A DNA stretch of 25,663 bases, from positions 1 through 25,663 of the forward strand of contig JALEPE010000055.1 in assembly GCA_022766795.1 (NCBI GenBank), read 5' to 3'. Each line of letters opens with the position of its first letter. The stretch's first letter is position 1. Position numbers and translations under genes: made by a program. This DNA comes from Helicobacter sp. Lineage in GTDB: Bacteria; Campylobacterota; Campylobacteria; Campylobacterales; Helicobacteraceae. This document shows, piece by piece, positions 16,126 to 24,679 of this stretch. Under the pieces are notes generated by a model. It saw only the letters and a program-made list of their open reading frames with translations. It was not told the origin of the DNA and made no database searches.

Positions 16126-17898
16126 TTAAGCGTAATATGAAAAGTTAATCTCTACTAATGCCACTCTGGCATACGGATTATTAGCTTCTTTGTGAATGTG
16201 TAAGCTATTTTCATTCCAAGTTTGTGTATTTTCTGCGTTTTGACCTAAATTTTGTGCAAAATTTTGCATTTCTTGCTGGTTTTGGTTATGTTGTTGGAAT
16301 CCACCACCCTGATTGCCGCCATTTTCATTGCCTCCGTTAAAGTTTCCACTCTCTAAACTATTGCCTTGGTTGTCTTTAAAGTCTAGTTCCACATTTTGGA
16401 ATCCTAAATTGTTAAGGCTATTTTTAAATTCTTGTGTATTTTGCATAATGAGTTGCAATGCGTTTTGATTGGAGCTAATCTGCACGGAGAGTTTATCACC
16501 ATTTTTGGCGATGGTCAGTTCCACGTTTCCTAAATTTTCAGGATTTAATTCTAAACTAATTTTAGTTACAGGTGGGCGATAACTTGCAATCGCGTCCCGC
16601 AATCTATCACTAAAATGCGTAAAAGTATTTTGGACATTAAAGCGCATATCCCTTTGATTTTGGAATGTATTTTGATAAATCTCTTGATTTAGCTTTTGGG
16701 ATTCCTTTTCTTTTGCGGGTTGTGCCTCTTTTGGAATCTCTTTTTGGATTTTAATGCTTGGTTTTAGAAAATTATCTAAGAAATTTTCCTGTGCATTTTG
16801 ATTCTGTTTGATTTGGTCTTGTTTTAAATCAAAGTGCATTTGTTCGCTTTTAATATCCAATGTTTTCTCGCTTTGACGCTCCTGCGCTAAATTTTGCACA
16901 TTTTTAAAGTCTTTTGGGGATTCCTTGCTGGTTGTTTTGCTTGTTTCTTTTATGACGCTTTTTGGTGTTTCTTTGGAATCTGGTTTGATTTTTGATTCTT
17001 TAATCTCTTTGTTATGTGTTGTAGCTTTAGGATCTTGTTCCTTTGTGGATTCTATGGTTTTAGGTTCTGTTTGTGTGGGTTTAAGTTTAGTGTTTTGGGA
17101 TTCTACATTTGTATTTATTTTTGTGTCTTTGGCTGAAATCTCCTGTTTTTTATCTTGTGTTGCTTTTACACTTTGGGAAAGGTCGGAATCTTTGGGCTTA
17201 ATAGTTTTAAGTTTAGAATCTTTAGTAAGCAATTCTTTATCGTGTAAAAGTGTATTTAAAATCGGTTCTGATTCAGTTTTTGCGGAGTTAGGACGCGTAA
17301 AATTTTGTATAATTTTAGAATCTGGAATGACTTTATTTTGCAATGGTGTATTTTTAGGCGTAAGATTCTTGGATTCAAGATTTGGTTTTATCACATTGGA
17401 ATAATCAAGGGTGGAATCCTTTTGTGTTAAAACATTAGCTTTTACATTATTGGCTGTAGTTTTTTGGGTTTCTTTGGGTGAGGATTCTATACTAATTTTT
17501 TGCACATTGAGTTTTAAATTTTCTGCGACTTCTTTTAAGTCTTTAAGGGTTTTTTGGTGGTTTGTTTGAGAAAAATCTAACAAGTCTTTTGCACTGCTTG
17601 GAGCGGGTTTGGAATCTTTTTTAAAATTTTCAAAAAGATTATACTTTGCATCTAAGCTTTTTAAGAAGTTACTTTCTTGTTGTTTAGGTGCTAATGCGTT
17701 TTGTTGTAAAGTTGTAGAAGTTTGGGGCGTTTTTGTGTTTTTTGTATTGGGTTTTGATTTTTTAGATGTGGAATCTAAACTTAATGTATTGAAAATTTCT
17801 GCAAATCCTGTGCTTTCGCTTTCGTCACTATTATGAGAATTTTTGGCTTTTATAATGTTTTTTTGCTCTGTTGTTTTAATATCTAATAAAGGTAGCAT
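16126..17898 (-). CDS. fliK: Flagellar hook-length control protein FliK
   Basis: 590 residues. FliK is secreted through the flagellar export gate, measures the hook and switches export from hook to filament subunits. The first ~435 residues are an unstructured, Lys/Ser/Thr/Gln/Pro-rich ruler region. Residues about 440-510 are the conserved C-terminal Flg_hook switch domain (ISLELNPENLGNVELTIAKN, then LSVQISSNQNALQLIMQNTQ). A further Asn/Gln/Gly-rich tail follows to the end. It is the first gene of the hook operon, preceded by a sigma-54 type promoter; AAAGG is about 8 bases before the ATG. Assignment relies on the C-terminal domain and on the flgD-flgE neighbours, since the ruler part is not conserved in sequence. 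Confidence 0.9.
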   Translation of the reverse strand: MLPLLDIKTTEQKNIIKAKNSHNSDESESTGFAEIFNTLSLDSTSKKSKPNTKNTKTPQTSTTLQQNALAPKQQESNFLKSLDAKYNLFENFKKDSKPAPSSAKDLLDFSQTNHQKTLKDLKEVAENLKLNVQKISIESSPKETQKTTANNVKANVLTQKDSTLDYSNVIKPNLESKNLTPKNTPLQNKVIPDSKIIQNFTRPNSAKTESEPILNTLLHDKELLTKDSKLKTIKPKDSDLSQSVKATQDKKQEISAKDTKINTNVESQNTKLKPTQTEPKTIESTKEQDPKATTHNKEIKESKIKPDSKETPKSVIKETSKTTSKESPKDFKNVQNLAQERQSEKTLDIKSEQMHFDLKQDQIKQNQNAQENFLDNFLKPSIKIQKEIPKEAQPAKEKESQKLNQEIYQNTFQNQRDMRFNVQNTFTHFSDRLRDAIASYRPPVTKISLELNPENLGNVELTIAKNGDKLSVQISSNQNALQLIMQNTQEFKNSLNNLGFQNVELDFKDNQGNSLESGNFNGGNENGGNQGGGFQQHNQNQQEMQNFAQNLGQNAENTQTWNENSLHIHKEANNPYARVALVEINFSYYA

Positions 17899-17933
17899 AA
17901 CTACGCCTTTTGAAAGAATTTTATAGAAATAAA

Positions 17934-17950
17934 AGCAAAAAGTATTCCAA
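17934..17950 (-). promoter_or_regulatory. Sigma-54 (RpoN) type promoter of fliK-flgD-flgE
   Basis: The minus strand reads TTTGGAATACTTTTTGCTT, with GG and GC separated by exactly 10 bases, as required for -24/-12 recognition by RpoN. The surrounding bases fit the campylobacterial form (TTTGGAA-N-TTTGCTT). The expected transcription start lies near 17923, about 25 bases before the fliK ATG. Hook genes in Campylobacter and Helicobacter are known to depend on RpoN with the FlgS/FlgR system. Confidence 0.75.
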
Positions 17951-17995
17951 AGATTCCTTGCAAAATTCTTCTTATATTTTTAAGATTCTTTTAGA

Positions 17996-18001
17996 TAGAA
18001 T
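17996..18001 (+). promoter_or_regulatory. Putative -10 box for typA
   Basis: TAGAAT with AT-rich flanking sequence lies 36 bases before the typA ATG. No convincing -35 is seen, as is common in this genus. The divergent region 17899-18037 thus holds this box for typA and the sigma-54 site for fliK. Confidence 0.4.
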
Positions 18002-18037
18002 CCGCGCAAAATTTTCATTTTATTTTTAAGGGACACA

Positions 18038-19837
18038 ATGCAAGAAATTAGAAATATCGCGGTGATTGCACACGTAGATCACGGAAAAACAACTCTCGTA
18101 GATGGACTACTTCGGCAATCCGGAACTTTTGCAAATCACGAACAAGTTGATGAACGCGTAATGGATAGCAATGCTATTGAAAAAGAACGGGGAATCACAA
18201 TTTTATCCAAAAATACAGCCATTAATTACAAAGGCACAAAGATTAATATCATTGACACTCCCGGACACGCGGATTTTGGGGGAGAGGTTGAGCGCGTCTT
18301 GAAAATGGTAGATGGTGTGCTTTTGCTTGTTGATGCGCAAGAGGGTGTAATGCCGCAAACAAAATTTGTGGTAAAAAAGGCATTGGCACTTGGAATCCGC
18401 CCCATTGTTGTTGTAAATAAGATTGATAAACCCGCCGCAGAGCCTGATAGAGTGATTGATGAGGTGTTTGATTTATTCTCCGCAATGGACGCAAACGAGG
18501 AGCAATTAGATTTTCCTGTTGTCTATGCAGCAGCGCGTGAGGGTTATGCGATTAAAGAATTAGACGATGAAAAGAAAAATCTTGAACCGCTTTTTGATGC
18601 GATTTTAGAATATGTCCCGCTTCCGAGTGGAAATGTAGAGAATCCCTTGCAAGTGCAGATTTTTACGCTAGATTATGATAATTATGTGGGCAAAATTGGA
18701 ATCGCTAGAATCTTTAATGGTAAAGTCAAAAAGGGCGATAGCGTAACCCTTGCAAAGAGCAATGGAGAAAAAATCGTAGGCAAAATTACGAAACTCATCG
18801 GATTTTATGGACTTGCAAGAACAGAAATTGATGAAGCGCAAGCCGGTGATATTATCGCTTTAGCGGGATTCCATTCTTTAAATGTTGGGGATTCCATTGT
18901 GGATTCTAACAATCCGATTCCATTAGATCCTATGCACTTAGAAGAGCCAACAATGAGCGTGAATTTCGTCGTCAATGATTCTCCTTTTGCGGGACTAGAG
19001 GGCAAACATGTAACTGCAAACAAGCTAAAAGAGCGATTAGAGAGAGAAATGCAAACCAATATCGCGATGAAAATTGAGGAATTAGGAGAGGGAAAATTCA
19101 AGGTAAGCGGACGCGGAGAGTTGCAGATTACGATTCTAGCAGAGAATTTACGCCGAGAGGATTATGAATTTAGCATTTCACGCCCTGAAGTGATTGTGAA
19201 AGAGATTGATGGGCAGAAGTGCGAACCTTTTGAATCTTTGGTGATTGACACCCCGCAAGATTATTCCGGTAGTGTGATTGAAAAACTCGGGCGCAGGAAA
19301 GCAGAATTAAAGGCAATGAATCCTATGGGAGAGGGATACACGCGATTGGAATTTGAGATTCCAGCGAGAGGACTGATTGGCTATCGTAGCGAGTTTTTAA
19401 CCGATACAAAGGGCGAGGGAGTGATGAATAATAGCTTTTTGGAATTTCGCCCCTTTAGCGGAAGTGTGGAGACAAGAAGTAATGGCGCACTCATCTCAAT
19501 GGAAAATGGAGAGGCAACGCCCTTTTCGCTAGGCAATATCCAAGAAAGAGGCGTTTTGTTTATTCCACCACAAACCAAAGTCTATATCGGTATGATTATC
19601 GGGGAGCATAGCCGTGAAAATGATTTAGATGTGAATCCTGTTAAGGCAAAGCATTTAACCAATATGCGCGCAAGTGGTAGTGATGATGCGATTAAACTTG
19701 TGCCACCAAGAGATTTGAATCTGGAGCGCGCATTGGAATGGATTGAGGAAGATGAGATTTTAGAAGTTACACCCAAAAGCATTAGGATTCGTAAAAAGGT
19801 GCTAGACCCAACCCAAAGAAAGAGAAAGAAAGCCTAA
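18038..19837 (+). CDS. typA: Ribosome-associated GTPase TypA/BipA
   Basis: 599 residues, full length. It is a translational GTPase of the EF-G group that helps ribosome assembly and stress or low-temperature growth. G-motifs are intact: AHVDHGKTT (G1, residues 11-19), RGITI (G2), DTPGHADFGGEVER (G3) and NKIDKP (G4). Downstream come the beta-barrel domain II, the EF-G-like domains III and V (RGELQITILAENLRREDYEF, YRSEFLTDTKGEG) and the BipA-specific C-terminal domain (EHSRENDLDVNPVKAKHLTN). AAGGG lies 5 bases before the ATG. It starts a plus-strand series with the nitroreductase 20 bases downstream. Confidence 0.97.
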   Translation: MQEIRNIAVIAHVDHGKTTLVDGLLRQSGTFANHEQVDERVMDSNAIEKERGITILSKNTAINYKGTKINIIDTPGHADFGGEVERVLKMVDGVLLLVDAQEGVMPQTKFVVKKALALGIRPIVVVNKIDKPAAEPDRVIDEVFDLFSAMDANEEQLDFPVVYAAAREGYAIKELDDEKKNLEPLFDAILEYVPLPSGNVENPLQVQIFTLDYDNYVGKIGIARIFNGKVKKGDSVTLAKSNGEKIVGKITKLIGFYGLARTEIDEAQAGDIIALAGFHSLNVGDSIVDSNNPIPLDPMHLEEPTMSVNFVVNDSPFAGLEGKHVTANKLKERLEREMQTNIAMKIEELGEGKFKVSGRGELQITILAENLRREDYEFSISRPEVIVKEIDGQKCEPFESLVIDTPQDYSGSVIEKLGRRKAELKAMNPMGEGYTRLEFEIPARGLIGYRSEFLTDTKGEGVMNNSFLEFRPFSGSVETRSNGALISMENGEATPFSLGNIQERGVLFIPPQTKVYIGMIIGEHSRENDLDVNPVKAKHLTNMRASGSDDAIKLVPPRDLNLERALEWIEEDEILEVTPKSIRIRKKVLDPTQRKRKKA

Positions 19838-19857
19838 TCGTTGTAGAAAGGAAAACT

Positions 19858-20481
19858 ATGAATGAGTTTTTAAAATCCATAAATTTTAGACACGCTTGTA
19901 AATTGTTCAATGGACAAAGAATTCCAAAAGAGACTTTCACAGAAATTTTAGAAGTGGGGAGACTAGCACCTAGCTCTTTTGGTGTAGAACCCACGCGTAT
20001 GGTTGTCGTGCAAAGCAAGGAGGCTAAAGAAGCACTAAAGCCTTTATGTTGGAATCAAGAACAAATCACAACTGCAAGTGAAGTGGTGATTTATAAAACT
20101 TTAATCAAAGACATTATCCCAAAAAGTGCATATTTGGATTCGCAAGTGCAGCGAAAAACGCAGAATACCGAAATTTTAGAGGGCTTTTATAGTGCATTGC
20201 AAGGACATTTAAAGGCAAGAGGATATTTGAGTACTGAAAATATCTTTCATTGGGGCGCATTGCAAGCTTATATTATGGCAACTTATATGGTGGCGTATGC
20301 GAGTTATTTAGGTATTGACACCTGCTATATTGAGGGCTTTGATAAGGAAAAAGTGGAAAAGTATTTGAACTTAGACACAACAAAAGAGCAAGTGGCACTT
20401 GTGTTGTGTTTTGGCTATCGCGCTAAAGAACAACAGCCAAGATTCCGCTTAAAACTAGATGAAATCATAGAATACAAATAA
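19858..20481 (+). CDS. Nitroreductase-family FMN oxidoreductase
   Basis: 207 residues, the size of NfsB/RdxA-type flavoenzymes. These are cytoplasmic, dimeric, FMN-bound enzymes that use NAD(P)H to reduce nitro compounds or quinones. The N-terminal Arg-containing FMN phosphate region is FRHACKLFNG, followed by LEVGRLAPSSFGVEPTRMVV. The C-terminal half has a helix like those that bind the flavin (ALQAYIMATYMVAYASYLGI) and the GFDKEKVEKYL and LVLCFGYRA strands. It resembles, but is not obviously identical to, RdxA or FrxA of H. pylori, the enzymes that activate metronidazole, so I give no symbol. AAAGGA is 7 bases before the ATG. It lies 20 bases after typA and 9 bases before nrdA. Confidence 0.85.
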   Translation: MNEFLKSINFRHACKLFNGQRIPKETFTEILEVGRLAPSSFGVEPTRMVVVQSKEAKEALKPLCWNQEQITTASEVVIYKTLIKDIIPKSAYLDSQVQRKTQNTEILEGFYSALQGHLKARGYLSTENIFHWGALQAYIMATYMVAYASYLGIDTCYIEGFDKEKVEKYLNLDTTKEQVALVLCFGYRAKEQQPRFRLKLDEIIEYK

Positions 20482-20490
20482 AGGTAAATA

Positions 20491-22866
20491 ATGCTAACAG
20501 TTATTAAAAGAAATGGAAGAGTTGAACCGCTTGATGTTACAAAGATTCAAAAATACACAAGAGATTCTGTGGTAGGACTAGAGGGTGTTTCACAAAGTGA
20601 ATTAGAAGTAGATGCGAAGTTGCAATTTCGCGATAAAATTACCACACAAGAGATTCAGCAAACCTTGATTAAAACCGCTGTGGATAAGATTGACATTGAT
20701 TGCCCAAATTGGACTTATGTTGCTGCAAGGCTCTTTTTGTATGATTTATATCACCGCGTCAATGGCTTTAATGGTTATAAAACCTTGCGTGAATACTTGG
20801 AATTAGGAGAAAACGAGAATCGTATCATCAAGGGAATGAAAGAAAAATTTGATTTAGAGAGACTAAACAAAAAAATTGATGCAAATAGGGATTTGCAGTT
20901 TAATTATTTAGGAATCAAAACACTTTATGATAGATATTTGCTAAAAAATAAAAAAGGAGAACCCATTGAGTTACCACAACATATGTTTATGGGAATCGCA
21001 ATGTTTTTAGCGCAAAACGAGCAAGACCCTAACCATTGGGCGGAGCAGTTTTATGACTTACTCTCTAAGTTTGAGGTAATGGCGGCTACTCCTACACTCT
21101 CTAACGCAAGAACCCCACGCCATCAACTAAGCTCTTGCTATGTAGGAAGCACACCAGATAACATTGAGGGCATTTTTGATTCTTATAAAGAAATGGCACT
21201 CCTAAGTAAATATGGTGGTGGAATCGGTTGGGACTTTTCTAAAATTAGAGGTTTAGGAAGCTTTATTGACGGACATAAAAATGCAGCAGGAGGCGTGATT
21301 CCATTTCTTAAAATCACCAATGACATCGCCATCGCAGTGGATCAACTAGGCACACGCAAAGGCGCAATCTCTGTGTATCTTGAACCTTGGCATAGTGATA
21401 TTTTTGACTTTATTGACATTAAGAAAAATAGCGGGGAGGAAAGACGCAGGACACACGATTTATTCCCCGCACTTTGGATTCCAGACTTGTTTATGAAAAG
21501 GGTGCAAGAAGATGGCTTGTGGAATCTCTTTGATTCGCTGACTTGCTCGGATTTAACAAACCTCTATGGAGAGGCTTTTGAAGCGCGTTATATAGAATAC
21601 GAGCAAGACCCCAATATCACAAAAGAAACTATCAAAGCAAAGGATTTATGGAAAAGGATTTTAACTAATTATTTTGAAGTAGGTTCGCCTTTTCTTTGCT
21701 TTAAAGACAATGCAAATATTGCAAATCCCAATGCGCATTCAGGAATTATTCGTAGCTCCAATCTCTGCACAGAGATTTTTCAAAATACCGAGCCCAATGA
21801 ATGCTTCATTCGCGTAGAATACGAGGACGGAACGATTGAAGATTTCGCTGAATATCAAGAAATTCTCACAGATTGTGGGGTTAAAAAATCCTCCAACAAA
21901 ATCACTTCCACCGATAGCATTCGGGGCAAAAAGGTTTTTATCGCACAAAGAGAATCTAAAGATGGCAAAACTGCCGTATGCAACCTTGCCTCTGTAAATC
22001 TCTCTAAAATCCATACCAAAGAGGATATTGAGCGCGTTGTGCCTATTGCAATTAGAATGCTTGATAATGTGATTGACTTAAACTTTTACCCCAATCGTAA
22101 GGTAAAAGTTACAAACTTAAATAATCGCTCCATTGGTTTAGGTGTAATGGGTGAAGCGCAAATGTTAGCAGAATCTCGCATAGAATGGGGAAGCGACCAG
22201 CATTTAGCTAAGATTGATGAGATTATGGAGATGATAAGTTATAATGCCATCAAGGCAAGTTGCGAACTTGCGCAGGAAAAGGGAGTTTATAACGAATTTA
22301 TTGGTTCAAATTGGGCGGAGGGGATTTTTCCTATTGACAAGGCAAACAACGAAGCAAAAAAACTTGTGGATAGGGGAGGACTTTTTGGATTCGTGTATGA
22401 TTGGGACGCTTTACGCAAAGAAGTCAAGGCAAAAGGAATCCGCAACGGCTATTTAATGGCGATTGCGCCTACAAGCTCCATTTCAATCCTTGTTGGCACA
22501 ACACAAACGATTGAACCTATTTATAAGCGCAAGTGGTTTGAGGAAAATCTAAGTGGCTTGATTCCGGTTGTTGCACCGAATTTAAACTTGGAAAATTGGA
22601 ATTATTATACTTCTGCTTATGAGATTGACCAAAAACTGCTCATCAAAGCCGCTGCTGTGCGACAAAAGTGGATTGACCAAGGACAAAGTACAAATATTTT
22701 TATCGCCCTCAATCTTGCAAGTGGAAAGTATTTAAATGAAATTTATATGCTTGCTTGGAAATTAGGCTTGAAATCCACTTATTATCTGCGCTCCCAAAGT
22801 GTAGAAGCAGAAACACACACTACTGATACTATGGATAGAAGCATAGAATGCGAGGGTTGCCAATAA
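20491..22866 (+). CDS. nrdA: Ribonucleoside-diphosphate reductase alpha subunit (class Ia)
   Basis: 791 residues. It reduces ribonucleoside diphosphates to deoxy forms with a separate NrdB radical subunit, which is not in this window. The N-terminal ATP-cone regulatory domain spans residues 1-90 (VIKRNGRVEPLDVTKIQKY). Catalytic residues seen: redox Cys near 216 (LSSCYVG), the active-site NLCTE loop with the thiyl-radical Cys near 426, and the partner redox Cys near 497 (AVCNLAS). The conserved APTSSIS loop and the C-terminal CEGCQ thioredoxin-acceptor pair are also present. The spacing between the latter two active-site Cys is about 71 residues, against 23 in E. coli NrdA, owing to an extra segment (about 434-490). 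AAAGG precedes the ATG. The next gene begins right after the stop. Confidence 0.96.
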   Translation: MLTVIKRNGRVEPLDVTKIQKYTRDSVVGLEGVSQSELEVDAKLQFRDKITTQEIQQTLIKTAVDKIDIDCPNWTYVAARLFLYDLYHRVNGFNGYKTLREYLELGENENRIIKGMKEKFDLERLNKKIDANRDLQFNYLGIKTLYDRYLLKNKKGEPIELPQHMFMGIAMFLAQNEQDPNHWAEQFYDLLSKFEVMAATPTLSNARTPRHQLSSCYVGSTPDNIEGIFDSYKEMALLSKYGGGIGWDFSKIRGLGSFIDGHKNAAGGVIPFLKITNDIAIAVDQLGTRKGAISVYLEPWHSDIFDFIDIKKNSGEERRRTHDLFPALWIPDLFMKRVQEDGLWNLFDSLTCSDLTNLYGEAFEARYIEYEQDPNITKETIKAKDLWKRILTNYFEVGSPFLCFKDNANIANPNAHSGIIRSSNLCTEIFQNTEPNECFIRVEYEDGTIEDFAEYQEILTDCGVKKSSNKITSTDSIRGKKVFIAQRESKDGKTAVCNLASVNLSKIHTKEDIERVVPIAIRMLDNVIDLNFYPNRKVKVTNLNNRSIGLGVMGEAQMLAESRIEWGSDQHLAKIDEIMEMISYNAIKASCELAQEKGVYNEFIGSNWAEGIFPIDKANNEAKKLVDRGGLFGFVYDWDALRKEVKAKGIRNGYLMAIAPTSSISILVGTTQTIEPIYKRKWFEENLSGLIPVVAPNLNLENWNYYTSAYEIDQKLLIKAAAVRQKWIDQGQSTNIFIALNLASGKYLNEIYMLAWKLGLKSTYYLRSQSVEAETHTTDTMDRSIECEGCQ

Positions 22867-24258
22867 GTGAAAAAATCCTACTTGATTGACACTTCTATTA
22901 TTTTAGACGATGTGGAGAATCTCTTTTTTCTCCACCAAAGCGGGGAAAATGATATTTTTATCTGCGATGTAACCCTAAGCGAACTAGACAAAAAGAAAGA
23001 TTTAAGTAACGAAACCGGGTTTTTTGCGCGGGAATTTTTCAGAAATATTTTAGGAGATTCTGCTTGTGATTCCAAGTTTAGCGCATTAAATGGAGATAAA
23101 ATCCACACCATTTATTTTGCGGTAAATGAATGCAAGATTCCCTTGCATTTCATTCATCGCCCAAACTATAAAATCCAATCCAAAGATTATGGTTTAAATG
23201 ATGCGCGGATTTTAGAAATTGCAAAAGAATATCATCTTATTTTACTCACAAATGACATTTCTTTAAAGGTTTATGCACTCTCTTTGAGCGTCCCCTCACA
23301 ATCCTTAATGCGCGATAGAATAGAGAATCCACAAAGCATTCATTTTTTGCATTCTTTTGCGCTGCACAAGGAGAATTTAAAAGAGAATCTTGAAAAGAAT
23401 CCCACATTTATCGCACTCAAAAATTGGAGTTTGATTGAAATCTTAGAGCAAGACAACACCGAAAATAGCCTCTATTTCACAGGCAAAAAACATTATGGAA
23501 TCAAGCTTGATGGAATCTTTGAGCCTTTAGACTTTGATAGCAAATTAGAGGAGGACAAACTCTATATTAACCCCATTAATTTGGAGCAGAAATTCCTCTA
23601 TGCGCTACTAACGCATTCTAAAAATAGAATCACGATTTGCAGTGGCGCAACAGGAAGCGGAAAAACGCTCATTGCTTTGCAGGCGGGTTTGCATTTGCTG
23701 AAAAAAGGTGCAGTCAATGGAATCGTGTATTTACGCAACACCATTACCGCAAACGACAAAGAAGCGGAGCTTGGATTCCGCAAGGGCGATGAGAATCAGA
23801 AGTTAAATTATTTTATGTATCCTCTCTTTAGCGCGATTAATTTTATGATTACCAAAATGCAAAAGGAATCCTTAGCAAAACGCATTGAATATCGCGGAGA
23901 GGCAAATAGCATACAAAGTCAAGAAGCCACAGAATACTTTATAACAAAACACAACATTGAGGTTTTAGACATTGCCCACGCTAGGGGAGTGAGTATTGCA
24001 AAAAAATTTGTAATTTTTGATGAAGCGCAAAATGCTTCTAATGCGACAATCAAACTCATTGGCACACGAATGGCGGAGGATTCTAGGATTGTCTTTTTGG
24101 GCGACCCTATGCAAATAGACCACCCTTATTTAAGCAAATACCGCAATGGATTAATTAGCTTATTGCAAAAGGCTAAGCAGGACGACTTTTTGTCTGGAAT
24201 CGTGCTACACCAAACTATCCGCAGTGAAATTGCAGGGTGGTTTGAGGAGAATTTTTAG
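22867..24258 (+). CDS. PIN domain-PhoH family ATPase
   Basis: 463 residues, GTG start directly following the nrdA stop, so the two are co-translated; GAGGG lies about 12 bases upstream. Residues 1-150 form a PIN nuclease domain with the acidic residues expected at the active site: Asp8 (LIDTS), Glu in LSELDKKK, Asp in GLNDARILEI and Asp in LTNDISL. Residues about 230-463 form a PhoH-type P-loop ATPase: Walker A GATGSGKT (about 260-267), Walker B FVIFDEAQNAS (about 381-391) and a downstream SFI-like FLGDPMQID. PIN-PhoH fusions are linked to RNA unwinding and cleavage. A cytoplasmic RNA-metabolism role is likely, but the targets are not known. Confidence 0.92.
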   Translation: MKKSYLIDTSIILDDVENLFFLHQSGENDIFICDVTLSELDKKKDLSNETGFFAREFFRNILGDSACDSKFSALNGDKIHTIYFAVNECKIPLHFIHRPNYKIQSKDYGLNDARILEIAKEYHLILLTNDISLKVYALSLSVPSQSLMRDRIENPQSIHFLHSFALHKENLKENLEKNPTFIALKNWSLIEILEQDNTENSLYFTGKKHYGIKLDGIFEPLDFDSKLEEDKLYINPINLEQKFLYALLTHSKNRITICSGATGSGKTLIALQAGLHLLKKGAVNGIVYLRNTITANDKEAELGFRKGDENQKLNYFMYPLFSAINFMITKMQKESLAKRIEYRGEANSIQSQEATEYFITKHNIEVLDIAHARGVSIAKKFVIFDEAQNASNATIKLIGTRMAEDSRIVFLGDPMQIDHPYLSKYRNGLISLLQKAKQDDFLSGIVLHQTIRSEIAGWFEENF

Positions 24259-24267
24259 CTCCTCTTT
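24244..24267 (+). terminator. Weak hairpin at the end of the PIN-PhoH gene
   Basis: GAGGAG (24244-24249) and CTCCTC (24259-24264) pair around a 9-base loop that contains the stop codon; only TTT follows. It is a possible but weak intrinsic terminator for the typA-phoH series. Confidence 0.3.
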
Positions 24268-24291
24268 GGGGATTCCATTGTAAAGTATTCT

Positions 24292-24330
24292 GTTATTGCG
24301 AGAATGTATAGTATTTGTGGCAATCTATAG
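24292..24330 (+). repeat. Palindromic repeat copy A
   Basis: Begins ATTGCGAG and ends GCAATCTATAG, a short degenerate copy in the orientation CATTGCG...CAATC. Confidence 0.55.
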
Positions 24331-24378
24331 TCTTAAATTGCTTTAAAGTTTTTATTGCAAAGTTTTCTTTATGCGAAA

Positions 24379-24410
24379 TTATAGATTGCTTCACTTCGTT
24401 CGCAATGACG
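24379..24410 (-). repeat. Palindromic repeat copy B
   Basis: The most canonical copy: TTATAGATTGCTTC at one end and CGCAATGACG at the other, with the imperfect palindrome ACTTCGTTCG between. It lies in the orientation opposite to copy A. Confidence 0.7.
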
Positions 24411-24438
24411 GAGGTAGTAAGGCACAAATTAGATATTT

Positions 24439-24507
24439 CGTCATTGCGTTTTGCCCCTCTGCCATTGCGAGATTCTGTGTCAGCAGAATCGTAGCAATTC
24501 ATAATCT
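24439..24507 (+). repeat. Palindromic repeat copy C
   Basis: Begins CGTCATTGCG, contains a second CATTGCGAG and an internal GATTCT...AGAATC inverted repeat (24471-24490), and ends GTAGCAATTCATAATCT. It may be two nested copies, with one inserted into another. Confidence 0.6.
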
Positions 24508-24610
24508 AAACTCTAAAGAAGCTTTTGCAATGGAATTGCACTGATAAAAATTGATTTATAAAAATTTCATTATCTTTTAAGTGTGGAATTGTAACATTTG
24601 CTATATATTT

Positions 24611-24654
24611 AGATTATGGATTGCTACGACTTCTTGCTAAGTTCCGCAATGACG
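24611..24654 (-). repeat. Palindromic repeat copy D
   Basis: Begins AGATTATGGATTGCTACGAC and ends CCGCAATGACG, the same end motifs as copy B with a diverged middle. Confidence 0.65.
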
Positions 24655-24679
24655 AAGTGGAGAAGTTTTCTGTGTGCTT

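Noticed and set aside
15744..16148. 134-residue plus-strand ORF antisense to flgD
   Set aside because: A shadow of the Met/Glu/Lys-rich coil of flgD, with an abnormal Ser/Cys/Phe-rich composition and no ribosome binding site.
16925..17404. 159-residue plus-strand ORF antisense to fliK
   Set aside because: It mirrors the low-complexity Lys/Ser/Thr region of fliK, giving a Val/Leu/Ser-rich shadow with no start signal; fliK is supported by its domain, promoter and neighbours.
21790..21980. A functional intein in NrdA
   Set aside because: The extra segment is only about 47 residues, far below intein size, and lacks the Cys/Ser start and His-Asn end needed for splicing.
24293..24502. 69-residue minus-strand ORF over the repeat cluster
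   Set aside because: Its product contains VIANEVKQS, the well-known false translation of the palindromic repeat, and it spans copies A to C. It has no ribosome binding site and no other protein-like pattern.
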